Source of the DNA: an uncultured Caryophanales bacterium
GTDB taxonomy: Bacteria > Bacillota_I > Bacilli_A > Acholeplasmatales > Anaeroplasmataceae
Length of the DNA stretch: 64,000 bases
NCBI GenBank assembly: GCA_946405105.1
Contig: CAMJFY010000003.1
Coordinates: 1 to 64,000, forward strand
Direction of reading: 5' to 3'
A program made the translations under genes and the position numbers. The notes beneath the pieces are model-generated. The model had not been told where the DNA came from, did no database searches, and was given only the letters and a program-made list of their open reading frames with translations. Position 1 is the stretch's first letter, and each line of letters opens with the position of its first letter. Of the stretch, positions 46,016-53,728 are shown one piece after another.

Positions 46016-47116
46016 ATGAAGGGACTATATATTCATATTCCATTTTGTGATAGAATTTGCAATTATTGTGATTTCACTAAAATGGTATCAAATGACAATG
46101 TAAAAACTAAATACCTAAAGCGTCTTAAAGAAGAACTTAAATATAGAGAAAAAGATTTATGCGATATTGATACTGTATTTATTGGCGGAGGTACTCCAAA
46201 TTCCCTTTCTATTGAATTATTAGATGATTTACTTAAAACTATAGGGGACTTTATTAAAAAATCAAAGGAAGCCACAATAGAGCTTAATCCAGAACTAATT
46301 ACTATAGAACAAATAGAGCTATTTAAAAAATATGGAATCAATAGAATATCTTTAGGTGTTGAATCTTTTAATAATGAATTACTAAAGCTACTTGGTAGAG
46401 GACATACTAAAGAGATTGTATATGATAGAATTAAGCTACTTCGAGATAATGGATTTAAAAACATTAATATAGATTTAATTTTTGGTATACCTGGAGAAAC
46501 AATTGATGATGTTAAATATGATTTAGAATGCTTTAAAGAATTAAATTTAGAACATCTATCATATTATAGCCTTATCTTAGAAGATAAAACTGTATTCTCA
46601 TATATGCTAAATAATAAAAAGCTTGAATTATTAGATGATGATATAGTTGCTGATATGTATGATTATATAAATGATTATTTAAAAAATAATGGCTATAAGC
46701 ATTATGAAATATCTAATTATGCAAAGAATGGTTATGAATCTATTCATAATAAGCTATATTGGACAGAAAGCCATTATGTAGGTATAGGCCTTGGGGCATC
46801 AGGATATATTGATAATTATAGATATACAAATCAAAAAATAATGAAGGATTATTTATTAGAATTTGAGGATATAAGAGATATTATATCTCTTGATGAAGAA
46901 AAATCTGAATATTTAATATTTGGATTAAGAAAGATAGATGGTATATCTATTTCTGATTACAAAGAAAGATATAATAGTGATCTATTCACTGATTTTAAAA
47001 TAGATGAATTAATTGAAAATAAATTATTAATTGTTGATGGAGATTATTTAAAAATAGCTCCTGATAAATTATTTATTTCCAATTTAGTATTTGAGGAGCT
47101 TTTAAATGAAGGATAA
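46016..47116 (+). CDS. hemW: HemW-like radical SAM protein (annotated as oxygen-independent coproporphyrinogen III oxidase)
   Basis: 366 aa. The radical SAM cluster motif CDRICNYC has C11, C15 and C18. Further motifs are VFIGGGTPN, ELNPELI, GINRISLGVESF and FGIPGETIDD. HemW-type proteins bind heme and deliver it, whereas true HemN has an extra N-terminal region with a fourth conserved cysteine, which is absent here. Overlaps the Xer gene by 11 bp. Confidence 0.88.
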   Translation: MKGLYIHIPFCDRICNYCDFTKMVSNDNVKTKYLKRLKEELKYREKDLCDIDTVFIGGGTPNSLSIELLDDLLKTIGDFIKKSKEATIELNPELITIEQIELFKKYGINRISLGVESFNNELLKLLGRGHTKEIVYDRIKLLRDNGFKNINIDLIFGIPGETIDDVKYDLECFKELNLEHLSYYSLILEDKTVFSYMLNNKKLELLDDDIVADMYDYINDYLKNNGYKHYEISNYAKNGYESIHNKLYWTESHYVGIGLGASGYIDNYRYTNQKIMKDYLLEFEDIRDIISLDEEKSEYLIFGLRKIDGISISDYKERYNSDLFTDFKIDELIENKLLIVDGDYLKIAPDKLFISNLVFEELLNEG

Positions 47117-48032
47117 AGAAAAAAAGGAAATAGTATTTTATGAAATATCAGAATTTAAATACTATTTAGAAGACAATTTAAGATTAAGTGAAAATACTAT
47201 TAATGCTTATGTTACTGATTTATATCAATATCAAGATTTCTTAAATAAATTTGAAAAGATAAATGATGTATCTGAAATAACTAGAGAAGATATTGTAAAA
47301 TATATAGCTTCCTTAAAAAGGAAGGAATTATCTAAAAAGACAATAGCAAGAAAGGTTACATGCATTAAAGATTTTCATAAATATTTATTTAAAGAAGGCT
47401 ATACAAAAGAAAATGTATCACTTCATATTGAAAATCCAAAGACTGATAAAAGTCTTCCAGTGGTATTAACTATTGAAGAAATTAATAGAATGATTTCATC
47501 AATAGATGGTAATGAACCATTAGATATTAGAAATAGAGCAATGATGGAAACATTATATGCTACAGGTATGAGAATATCTGAGCTATTAGATGTTGAATTA
47601 AAGGATCTTCATTTAAATGAAAAATATATTATGGTCATTGGAAAGGGTAATAAGGAAAGACAGGTGCCACTTGGTGAAATGGCTGTAATAGCTATAAGAA
47701 AATATATTGAAAGAGCAAGATTAAAGATTGCTAGTAAGCCATCTAATTTATTGTTTTTTAATTATAAGGGTGAAAAGATGTCTAGACAGGGCTTTTTTAA
47801 ATATATTAAAAAGCTAGCTCAGGAATGTGGTATTGAAAAAGAAATATCACCACATACTATTAGACATAGCTTTGCTACACATTTATTGGAAGGAGGAACA
47901 GATTTGAGGGTTGTACAAGAGCTTTTAGGGCATGAAGATATATCTACGACACAAATATATACTCATATAGATAAAACTAAATTGAGAGATATTTATGATC
48001 ATAGTCATCCTCTATCTAAAAATGACGATTAA
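47106..48032 (+). CDS. xerD: Tyrosine recombinase XerC/XerD-like
   Basis: 308 aa. N-terminal SAM-like core-binding domain (about 12-105) and catalytic domain with Arg156 (ATGMRISELL), a beta-hairpin lysine near 180-183 (GKGNKERQ), His250 and Arg253 (HTIRHSFATHLL), His276 (LLGHED) and nucleophile Tyr285 (IYTHID). Such enzymes resolve chromosome dimers at dif, and a dif-like site lies 3.6 kb downstream. The length is typical of chromosomal Xer proteins rather than phage integrases. C versus D cannot be decided here. Confidence 0.9.
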   Translation: MKDKEKKEIVFYEISEFKYYLEDNLRLSENTINAYVTDLYQYQDFLNKFEKINDVSEITREDIVKYIASLKRKELSKKTIARKVTCIKDFHKYLFKEGYTKENVSLHIENPKTDKSLPVVLTIEEINRMISSIDGNEPLDIRNRAMMETLYATGMRISELLDVELKDLHLNEKYIMVIGKGNKERQVPLGEMAVIAIRKYIERARLKIASKPSNLLFFNYKGEKMSRQGFFKYIKKLAQECGIEKEISPHTIRHSFATHLLEGGTDLRVVQELLGHEDISTTQIYTHIDKTKLRDIYDHSHPLSKNDD

Positions 48033-49210
48033 TGAGATTTAAAAGAATATTTGTTATTGTATGTGACTCTGTAGGTTGTGGATATACTCCTTTAAGTCAT
48101 TTATATGGTGATGAGGGAGCAAATACTATCGCACATATTGCAGAGCATGAAAGTGGAATAAATTTACCTACACTTGAGTCTCTTGGGTATGGTAATTTGA
48201 CTGATATTAAAGGAGTCAAAAAGGTTGATTCTAAAATTGGATATTATGGTAAGATGGATGAATTGTCTAACGGCAAGGATACATTAACAGGACATTTAGA
48301 GTTAATGGGCATAAAGACTGTTGAGCCATTTGTTACATTTACTGATACAGGATTTCCTAAAGAGCTTATTGATGAGCTTGAAAAGAGATGGGGATATAAA
48401 ATTATTGGTAATTGTGCAGCATCAGGAACTGAGATTATAAAGGAGCTTGGTGAACAGCATATCAAGAATAAAGAATTGATTGTTTATACATCATCTGATT
48501 CAGTATTACAGATTGCAGCTCATGAAAAATATTTTGGTCTTGATGAGTTATATAGATGCTCAAAGATAGCTAGAGAAGTTTGTCTTGATCCTAGATGGAA
48601 GGTTGGAAGAATTATTGCAAGACCATTTGTTGGAGAAACTAAAGATGATTTTGTAAGAACTCCTAATAGACATGATTATGCCCTAAATCCACCAGATAAG
48701 ACAGTTTTAGATTCTTTAAAGGAAAGTGGATATGATGTTATATCAGTTGGAAAGATAAATGATATTTTTAATGGCTGTGGAATTACTAAAGCATATAAGT
48801 CAAAATCTAATGAGGATGGTATGAATATAGTTCTTGATTTATGTAAAGAAGAATTTCAAGGATTATGTTTTGTAAATCTCGTAGACTTTGATTCATTATA
48901 TGGACATAGAAGAAACCCTAGTGGATATAAGGTAGCTTTCGAGTGCTTTGATAGTTTACTAAACGAGATGTTAAAATTAACAAGAAAAGATGACCTAATA
49001 ATAATAACTGCTGACCACGGAAATGATCCAACCTGGACAGGCACAGATCACACTAGAGAATATGTACCTTTAGTCGTACATTCAAAGACCACCATAGGTG
49101 GTCCTTTGGGAACAAGAAAAAGCTTTGCAGATGTGGGTGCTGCAATAGCCCAAAATTTTAATGTTGAATCACCTAAAATTGGTGAATCATTTTTGGAGGA
49201 AATCAAATGA
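48032..49210 (+). CDS. deoB: Phosphopentomutase
   Basis: Moves phosphate between C1 and C5 of (deoxy)ribose, linking nucleoside phosphorolysis to DeoC. 392 aa, alkaline-phosphatase superfamily. Motifs: FVIVCDSVGCGYTPLSHLYGDEGANT start, GYYGKMDELSNGKDTLTGHLELMG with the phospho-Thr segment, DFDSLYGHRRNP and ITADHGNDPTWTGTDHTREYVPL. Overlaps xer by one base and the next gene by 4 bp. Confidence 0.97.
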   Translation: MRFKRIFVIVCDSVGCGYTPLSHLYGDEGANTIAHIAEHESGINLPTLESLGYGNLTDIKGVKKVDSKIGYYGKMDELSNGKDTLTGHLELMGIKTVEPFVTFTDTGFPKELIDELEKRWGYKIIGNCAASGTEIIKELGEQHIKNKELIVYTSSDSVLQIAAHEKYFGLDELYRCSKIAREVCLDPRWKVGRIIARPFVGETKDDFVRTPNRHDYALNPPDKTVLDSLKESGYDVISVGKINDIFNGCGITKAYKSKSNEDGMNIVLDLCKEEFQGLCFVNLVDFDSLYGHRRNPSGYKVAFECFDSLLNEMLKLTRKDDLIIITADHGNDPTWTGTDHTREYVPLVVHSKTTIGGPLGTRKSFADVGAAIAQNFNVESPKIGESFLEEIK

Positions 49211-50382
49211 AAAATTTTATGTATTACACTCCAACCAAAGTTTACTTTGGTAAGGGAGAAGAATTGAAGGTAGGAAAAATCATTAAGGAGTATGGCTTTA
49301 AAAAGATTTTGCTACACTATGGAAAATCATCAATCAAAAAAAGTGGCTTATATGACAAAGTTGTTAAGTGCTTGAAGGATGAAGGAATTGAATTTGTTGA
49401 GCTAGGAGGAGTTGAAGCTAATCCTAAGCTAAGCTTAGTATTAAAGGGTGTCGAGCTAGCTAAAAAAGAAAAGGTAGAAATGATTTTAGCAGTAGGCGGT
49501 GGATCAGTTCTAGATTCATCTAAGTCAATTTCTGCAGGTGCAAAGGTGGACTTTAGTCCATGGAAATTTTCTTTAGGCGAAGAGGTTGTTAAGGATAGAC
49601 TACCTGTTGGATCAATCTTAACAATTTCAGCTGCAGGAAGTGATATGTCAAATTCTTGTGTTATTACAAACGATGAGACAAAAGAAAAGAGAGGCTTTAG
49701 TAGTGACTTCAATAGACCACTATTCTCGATTTTAAATCCAGAGCTAACATACACAGTAAATGCATGGCAAACTGCATGTGGTGTAGTTGACATTATGATG
49801 CACACATTAGAAAGATATTTTTCTAATGGCGATGAGAATGAAGAATTGACTGATAATATCGCACTTGGGTTATTGAAGGCAGTTTATGATGCAGGTAAGG
49901 TTGTCATGAAGGATCCGACAAATTACGATGCTAGAGCAACTCTAATGTGGGCTAACAGTCTTTCACATAACGGATTAACTGGTTGCGGTAAAGTGTATTT
50001 TATGGCCGTACATCAGATTGAGCATGAGGTAAGCGGTATGTATGACAGTGTATCTCATGGTGCAGGTCTTGCAGCATTGTGGCCTCAATGGGCTATGAAT
50101 TCATACAAAGCAGCCCCAAAAAGGTTCTTAAGACTTGCTTACGAGGTTTTAGGCGTAGATTATACACAAAACGAGGAAAAAGCGATTATAGAGGGAATTT
50201 CAAGGCTTAAAGCTTATTTCAAGAGTCTAGGAATGCCAGTAACTTTACGAGAGCTTGGAGTTGATAGAAATAGTCTTCCAGATATAGCTTGGAATGCTAT
50301 GTTCAAGGGCAAGAGAGTGTTACCTGACATAGTCACTGTAGATCGTGATTTAGCACTTAAAATTCTAGAAGAATCTTACTAG
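49207..50382 (+). CDS. Iron-containing alcohol dehydrogenase (butanol dehydrogenase/YqhD-like)
   Basis: 391 aa. NAD(P)H-dependent reduction of aldehydes such as butyraldehyde. Nucleotide-binding GGGSVLDSSKSI, TISAAGSDMSNSCVI, metal ligands within ACGVVDIMMHTLERYF and HQIEHEVSGMYDSVSHGAGLA. Compared with its neighbours it uses more G- and C-ending codons, so recent acquisition is possible. Could remove acetaldehyde made by DeoC, but that is inference from the operon with deoB. Confidence 0.93.
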   Translation: MKNFMYYTPTKVYFGKGEELKVGKIIKEYGFKKILLHYGKSSIKKSGLYDKVVKCLKDEGIEFVELGGVEANPKLSLVLKGVELAKKEKVEMILAVGGGSVLDSSKSISAGAKVDFSPWKFSLGEEVVKDRLPVGSILTISAAGSDMSNSCVITNDETKEKRGFSSDFNRPLFSILNPELTYTVNAWQTACGVVDIMMHTLERYFSNGDENEELTDNIALGLLKAVYDAGKVVMKDPTNYDARATLMWANSLSHNGLTGCGKVYFMAVHQIEHEVSGMYDSVSHGAGLAALWPQWAMNSYKAAPKRFLRLAYEVLGVDYTQNEEKAIIEGISRLKAYFKSLGMPVTLRELGVDRNSLPDIAWNAMFKGKRVLPDIVTVDRDLALKILEESY

Positions 50383-50392
50383 AAAATCGAAG

Positions 50393-50420
50393 GCCTGTCG
50401 CCGTATAGCGACGGGCTTTT
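50393..50420 (+). terminator. Strong terminator of the hemW-xer-deoB-adh operon
   Basis: GCCTGTCGC and GCGACGGGC (one G-U pair) with a 6-base loop and a T-tract. It marks the left edge of the gene-free terminus segment. Confidence 0.9.
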
Positions 50421-50421
50421 T

Positions 50422-50440
50422 ATTATGCGCATACGTACGT
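50422..50440 (+). repeat. Left boundary motif ATTATGCGCA + ACGTACGT
   Basis: ATTATGCGCA (50422-50431) and ACGTACGT (50433-50440) directly after the adh terminator. The same two words recur inverted at 56021-56043, directly after the terminator of the opposite gene. Confidence 0.6.
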
Positions 50441-50451
50441 GAGCGAGGCCT

Positions 50452-50490
50452 AAAAAAATTTCAAATCGTATCTAGTGTGTAAAACTAGAT
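50452..50490 (+). repeat. Terminus hairpin element, copy 1 (pointing right)
   Basis: A-rich tract, TTTC, 7 bases, ATCTAGT (50470-50476), 7-base loop, ACTAGAT (50484-50490): perfect 7-bp stem. Confidence 0.8.
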
Positions 50491-51045
50491 TAAGTATTAA
50501 AACAAGTTAGAAACTAGAATAATTAAAATGATTTCATAGACAATGTAAAACTAGATTATCACTAAAATTGTCAAAAAATGAAAACTAACATTTTGTTGTG
50601 AAAAAACGAGAAAAAATTAAAGGGAGATATACGTCTCGTTTTATGGCCATTTTTAGTCGAAAATTGTTCCTATAATAGCATAGCTATGAAATGACTGATT
50701 CGTAATGCTAAATTGACTTGATTCGATTTGTCGAATGCTCTGACGTCACTCGCACGTGAGAAACAGTCTGTTTTGAAAATCATAGTTAGTGATAAAAAAA
50801 TCTCAGTGAAGAGGAAGAAGAGGTCTTGAAAAATTAGATGGAAATATTCACTCAAATGATTTTGGAAAAAATAGCCAGATGAAGAACTCGAGATTTTTTT
50901 CTTAGAGGATCTAGATTTCGTTAGAGCATGGTTTCTTTGGAGCTGATAGTAAAGAGACAAAGACAATGAATTGGTGTATCTAAAACAAAAACAAATTTGT
51001 CAAAACTTGAATCCGTTAATAAAGCATGCTAAAAGGGAAGGATAA

Positions 51046-51084
51046 GAAAAAATTTCGAAACGCATCTAGTTTTCAATACTAGAT
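51046..51084 (+). repeat. Terminus hairpin element, copy 2 (pointing right)
   Basis: A-tract, TTTC, 7 bases, ATCTAGT (51064-51070), 7-base loop, ACTAGAT (51078-51084): perfect stem. Confidence 0.8.
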
Positions 51085-51178
51085 AGAAAGAGAAAAATCG
51101 AGATAAATTTTTATCTATTTTCATAAGCCCAAATGATCATCAGAAATCAAGTATCAATTATAGGAGGAAGTAGGGACT

Positions 51179-51220
51179 AGAAAAAAATTTCGAATTGTAT
51201 CTAGTTTCAAATACTAGATA
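51179..51220 (+). repeat. Terminus hairpin element, copy 3 (pointing right)
   Basis: A-tract, TTTC, 7 bases, ATCTAGT (51199-51205), 7-base loop, ACTAGAT (51213-51219). The stem extends to 8 bp with flanking T and A. Confidence 0.8.
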
Positions 51221-51665
51221 AGAGAATGTTAATGTTATAAATTGTATATTATTATAATATTATATATTATTATTAAATACATTATATATGTAATAATTGA
51301 AAACTATGAAAATAGAGATATAGGATTAAAAATGTAGTCAGAGTGGTGGAAAGTAGACAGCTAAAAATGGCCTAAAAAATGAAGCGGCGCTACTAAAACA
51401 CACTCTTTTTTTCGTTTTGAATACGTTTAAAGTCGATTTTTGAAAATGAACATGTCCATTTTGAGTATTATAGAGTGATTTGAACGAGTGAAACGACTCT
51501 CCAAAATGATTCCAAATGGGCAATTATGCATCAATCGACTTCTGGATCGCTTTTTAAGTCAAAAATAGGTATTTTCGACCCATTTTTAAGCGATATAAGG
51601 AGATGTGTACAAATCCACTTATTCACAAATGATTAAAAAACCGCATAGTTAAGCCATAATTCATT

Positions 51666-51693
51666 GGTTAACATAATATATATTATGATAACT
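51666..51693. other. dif: dif-like XerC/XerD recombination site
   Basis: Arm GGTTAACATAA (51666-51676), 6-bp centre TATATA, arm TTATGATAACT (51683-51693): exactly the 11-6-11 layout of dif. The arms are imperfect inverted repeats (9 of 11). From memory of the E. coli site (GGTGCGCATAA, TGTATA, TTATGTTAAAT), 22 of 28 positions agree. The inner CATAA and TTATG, the most conserved Xer contacts, are intact. It lies where transcription converges from both sides, 3.6 kb from a xer gene. Confidence 0.82.
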
Positions 51694-52163
51694 TATTAAG
51701 ATTTCAAAAGATGCCTTAAAAAGCTTCTTTTCATCCAAAAAAACGTGTTTGAATATCTAATTTGACGATTTTAAGCCGTTTTTTGACCTCTAATCACGCT
51801 CAGTGAATACCATTTGAATATGTTTAGCAGGAGAGCCTAAAAAAATCGAAAAATCGAGAAAATTGGATTTGGATAATTCTCTACTTCGACCGATTTCCTC
51901 TTCTGGATTTGAAACGAGACTTTTTGATTCATGTCACCAGATTTTAAACGGCGACGGAATCTTGATCAGTTCTTCTACTACTTCTACTCTCCTGGATGCC
52001 TATTTTGAAATTGAATAAGTAAAAAAAAGGCCTTTTCGGCCCTATATTTTTCCTATTTCTTTAAAATCGATAAATTTTACCTCATTTTTAGCTATTTTTT
52101 ATCCATATATTTATCATATTATTTTAGATATATTTATTATATTTTTGAATTATTATTTAATAA

Positions 52164-52209
52164 TGACATTATTTATGTAAGAATAATATTAATGACATAA
52201 ATAGTGTCA
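52164..52209. repeat. Large inverted repeat TGACATTATTTATGT
   Basis: TGACATTATTTATGT (52164-52178) and its reverse complement with one mismatch (52195-52209) enclose 16 bases. An identical third copy is at 52351-52365. Function unknown; could be protein-binding sites. Confidence 0.65.
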
Positions 52210-52263
52210 CATAATTCAAAAGCGATATTTTTTGTGTATTTTCGCCATTGTTCTGTGAAATTT

Positions 52264-52383
52264 AAAGCGTTTTCATAGTTTTTCATATTTTCACATAATT
52301 TTCATAATTTTCTATAATTTCATTTTCATTCACACATTTCTTTAATATAATGACATTATTTATGTATAAAATGAAAACGCTTT
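52264..52383. repeat. 13-bp inverted repeat AAAGCGTTTTCAT/ATGAAAACGCTTT, cre-like
   Basis: AAAGCGTTTTCAT at 52264-52276 and its exact reverse complement at 52371-52383. Each resembles a catabolite-response element (TGAAAACGCTTT core). Between them are several TTTTCAT repeats and one TGACATTATTTATGT. No gene starts nearby in an orientation that would make a normal cre useful. Confidence 0.55.
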
Positions 52384-52442
52384 GATTTTTTCATATTTTC
52401 GATTATTTTTAAAATTTCTTTATTTTGTTCGTGATTTAAAAA

Positions 52443-52476
52443 CAAAAAAATAGGCAACTTTTTATAGCTGCCTATT
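52443..52476 (-). terminator. Terminator of the Fic-like gene
   Basis: AATAGGCA and TGCCTATT pair around a 12-base loop and overlap the stop codon. On the minus strand T7 follows. Confidence 0.85.
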
Positions 52477-53545
52477 CTTCTATCATATCAAAAATATTAA
52501 TTTGTTTATCTCTTCTAGATAGATCGTTATTACCAACTAGCTTAGTCCATGTAGCTGATCTACCAGTTCCATTTGAGATAATTTTGCCACTTTCTTTTAA
52601 GTCATTTAATGCTCTATTAATAGTCGAATCTGACATATATGGGCATAAAGTTTTGATATCTTCTTTTGTAAAATTTTGTCCTAAAGATAGTATTGCAGAT
52701 GCGGCTGCATCGACTTTACTGATCTTAATATCCTTGTTGTATCTTGAATCTTGAGTCATATTTTCAACGCTTTGATAGCCTTCAATCATCAAATTAATGA
52801 TCTCGTTGTTTAATAATGAAGTGTCTGAAAAGCCTTCTTTATAGCCGAAATTTGCCTTTGCAATAGCCATATTAAATTCTTCCATTTTGTTTGTATATAA
52901 TTCGAAGTAACTTACGTATTTGAATACGTTAAAACGCTGACTTACTAACAAACAGTAGGTAATTAATATCGCCATAAACCTGTTGTGTTCAGTAAAATAT
53001 TGTTGATTTATTAGGTCTGTAAAGAACTTTGTAATGACCTGAGTTGACTCGATTTTACGCTTAAATGCTCTTGCCATAAGTCTAATTAATTCATTAAAAT
53101 CGTCTCTTCTAGAGACTCTTTTATCCTCACTTAGGAAGCCGTGGTTCTCTTTTACAATGTATGATGTAAAACCGAATTTTTTATCCTCAAAAATCTTATT
53201 TCCAAGCTGTAAAAATTCATTCGCATCTAGGATTAAATCTGTGCCCATTTCTTGGATTAGCTTAAACACAATTTTTAGATTTAAGACTATTTTTTCATCC
53301 TTTGTTTTTGGATTTGAATCCTTCCTAATCAGTAACTTTAGTCTTGCATCTGTAACATGTAATTCAAGCATTTTTGATGCAAAGATTACATCTCTTTCTA
53401 CTGTATCAGATACAATCCCTTTCATGAAGTTCTTTAAAATTTCTTCGTAATAAAAATCTTTTCCCTTGTATGTGTAAAGCTTGGTAAGGTTACTTACAAG
53501 CTCATTTGTGTATAAAGTATTGTCTACAGTTTTGATACATTCCAT
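52472..53545 (-). CDS. Degenerate Fic-like protein with C-terminal winged helix
   Basis: 357 aa. The middle region, helix RRDDFNELIRLMARAFKRK then INQQYFTEHNRFMAILITYCLLVSQRFNVFKYVSYFELY, has the layout of a Fic core. Where the catalytic HPFxxGNGR should stand it reads YFTEHNRFM, so AMP-transfer is unlikely. Residues about 280-340 (AAASAILSLGQNFTKEDIKTLCPYMSDSTINRALNDLKESGKIISNGTGRSATW) are a convincing winged helix-turn-helix. GGTGGTGAT precedes the ATG. A DNA-binding regulator or terminus protein is inference from its position. The Fic link is tentative. Confidence 0.55.
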   Translation of the reverse strand: MECIKTVDNTLYTNELVSNLTKLYTYKGKDFYYEEILKNFMKGIVSDTVERDVIFASKMLELHVTDARLKLLIRKDSNPKTKDEKIVLNLKIVFKLIQEMGTDLILDANEFLQLGNKIFEDKKFGFTSYIVKENHGFLSEDKRVSRRDDFNELIRLMARAFKRKIESTQVITKFFTDLINQQYFTEHNRFMAILITYCLLVSQRFNVFKYVSYFELYTNKMEEFNMAIAKANFGYKEGFSDTSLLNNEIINLMIEGYQSVENMTQDSRYNKDIKISKVDAAASAILSLGQNFTKEDIKTLCPYMSDSTINRALNDLKESGKIISNGTGRSATWTKLVGNNDLSRRDKQINIFDMIEE

Positions 53546-53573
53546 TAAAATATCACCACCAAAATCACCTAGA

Positions 53574-53619
53574 ATTATAACAAAAAAACATAGTCATTTC
53601 AAACGTTTTGACTATGTTT
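53574..53619 (-). promoter_or_regulatory. Promoter overlapped by a long inverted repeat before the Fic-like gene
   Basis: Minus strand: TTGAAA and TATAAT with a 17-bp spacer. AAACATAGTCA and TGACTATGTTT (53586-53596, 53609-53619) form an 11-bp inverted repeat covering the -35 and spacer, with AAACGTTT in the centre. It could be an autoregulatory operator. As it has T-tracts on both sides, it might instead be a terminator. Confidence 0.55.
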
Positions 53620-53695
53620 TTTGAAAAATCTCTCTAATATGCTTTTATTCTTGTCTTGCTATAGAAGGCGGTTTATTTACTGATATTTCTCCAAA

Positions 53696-53728
53696 AATGA
53701 AAAATACAGGCAATTTCGGCCTGTATTT
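53696..53728 (-). terminator. Terminator of the TGS-uridine kinase gene
   Basis: AAATACAGGC and GCCTGTATTT around a 7-base loop; on the minus strand a T-rich tract follows. Confidence 0.88.

Larger units (their letters stand above)
50421..52442. other. 2-kb gene-free segment inside the presumed replication terminus
   Basis: No frame here has a ribosome site, family resemblance or codon use like the neighbours. It contains a boundary motif, three copies of the ATCTAGT element, an almost pure A/T stretch (51240-51300), the dif-like site and a cluster of inverted repeats near 52.2-52.4 kb. CG dinucleotides (such as TTCGA, ACGT, GCGA) are visibly more common than in the neighbouring intergenic DNA. 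Regulatory or chromosomal-structural rather than coding. Confidence 0.7.

Noticed and set aside
50670-50966. 98-codon minus-strand frame in the gene-free terminus segment
   Set aside because: No ribosome site, residue composition dominated by Ser, Leu and Phe as expected from translated non-coding AT-rich DNA, and no family resemblance.
51338-51523. 61-codon minus-strand frame close to dif
   Set aside because: No ribosome site and atypical codon use; it would also place a gene across unrelated repeat-like DNA.
52264-52383. Functional catabolite-response element controlling a nearby gene
   Set aside because: The sites resemble cre, but the only adjacent gene ends here and no promoter faces outward, so a classical cre role is not supported.
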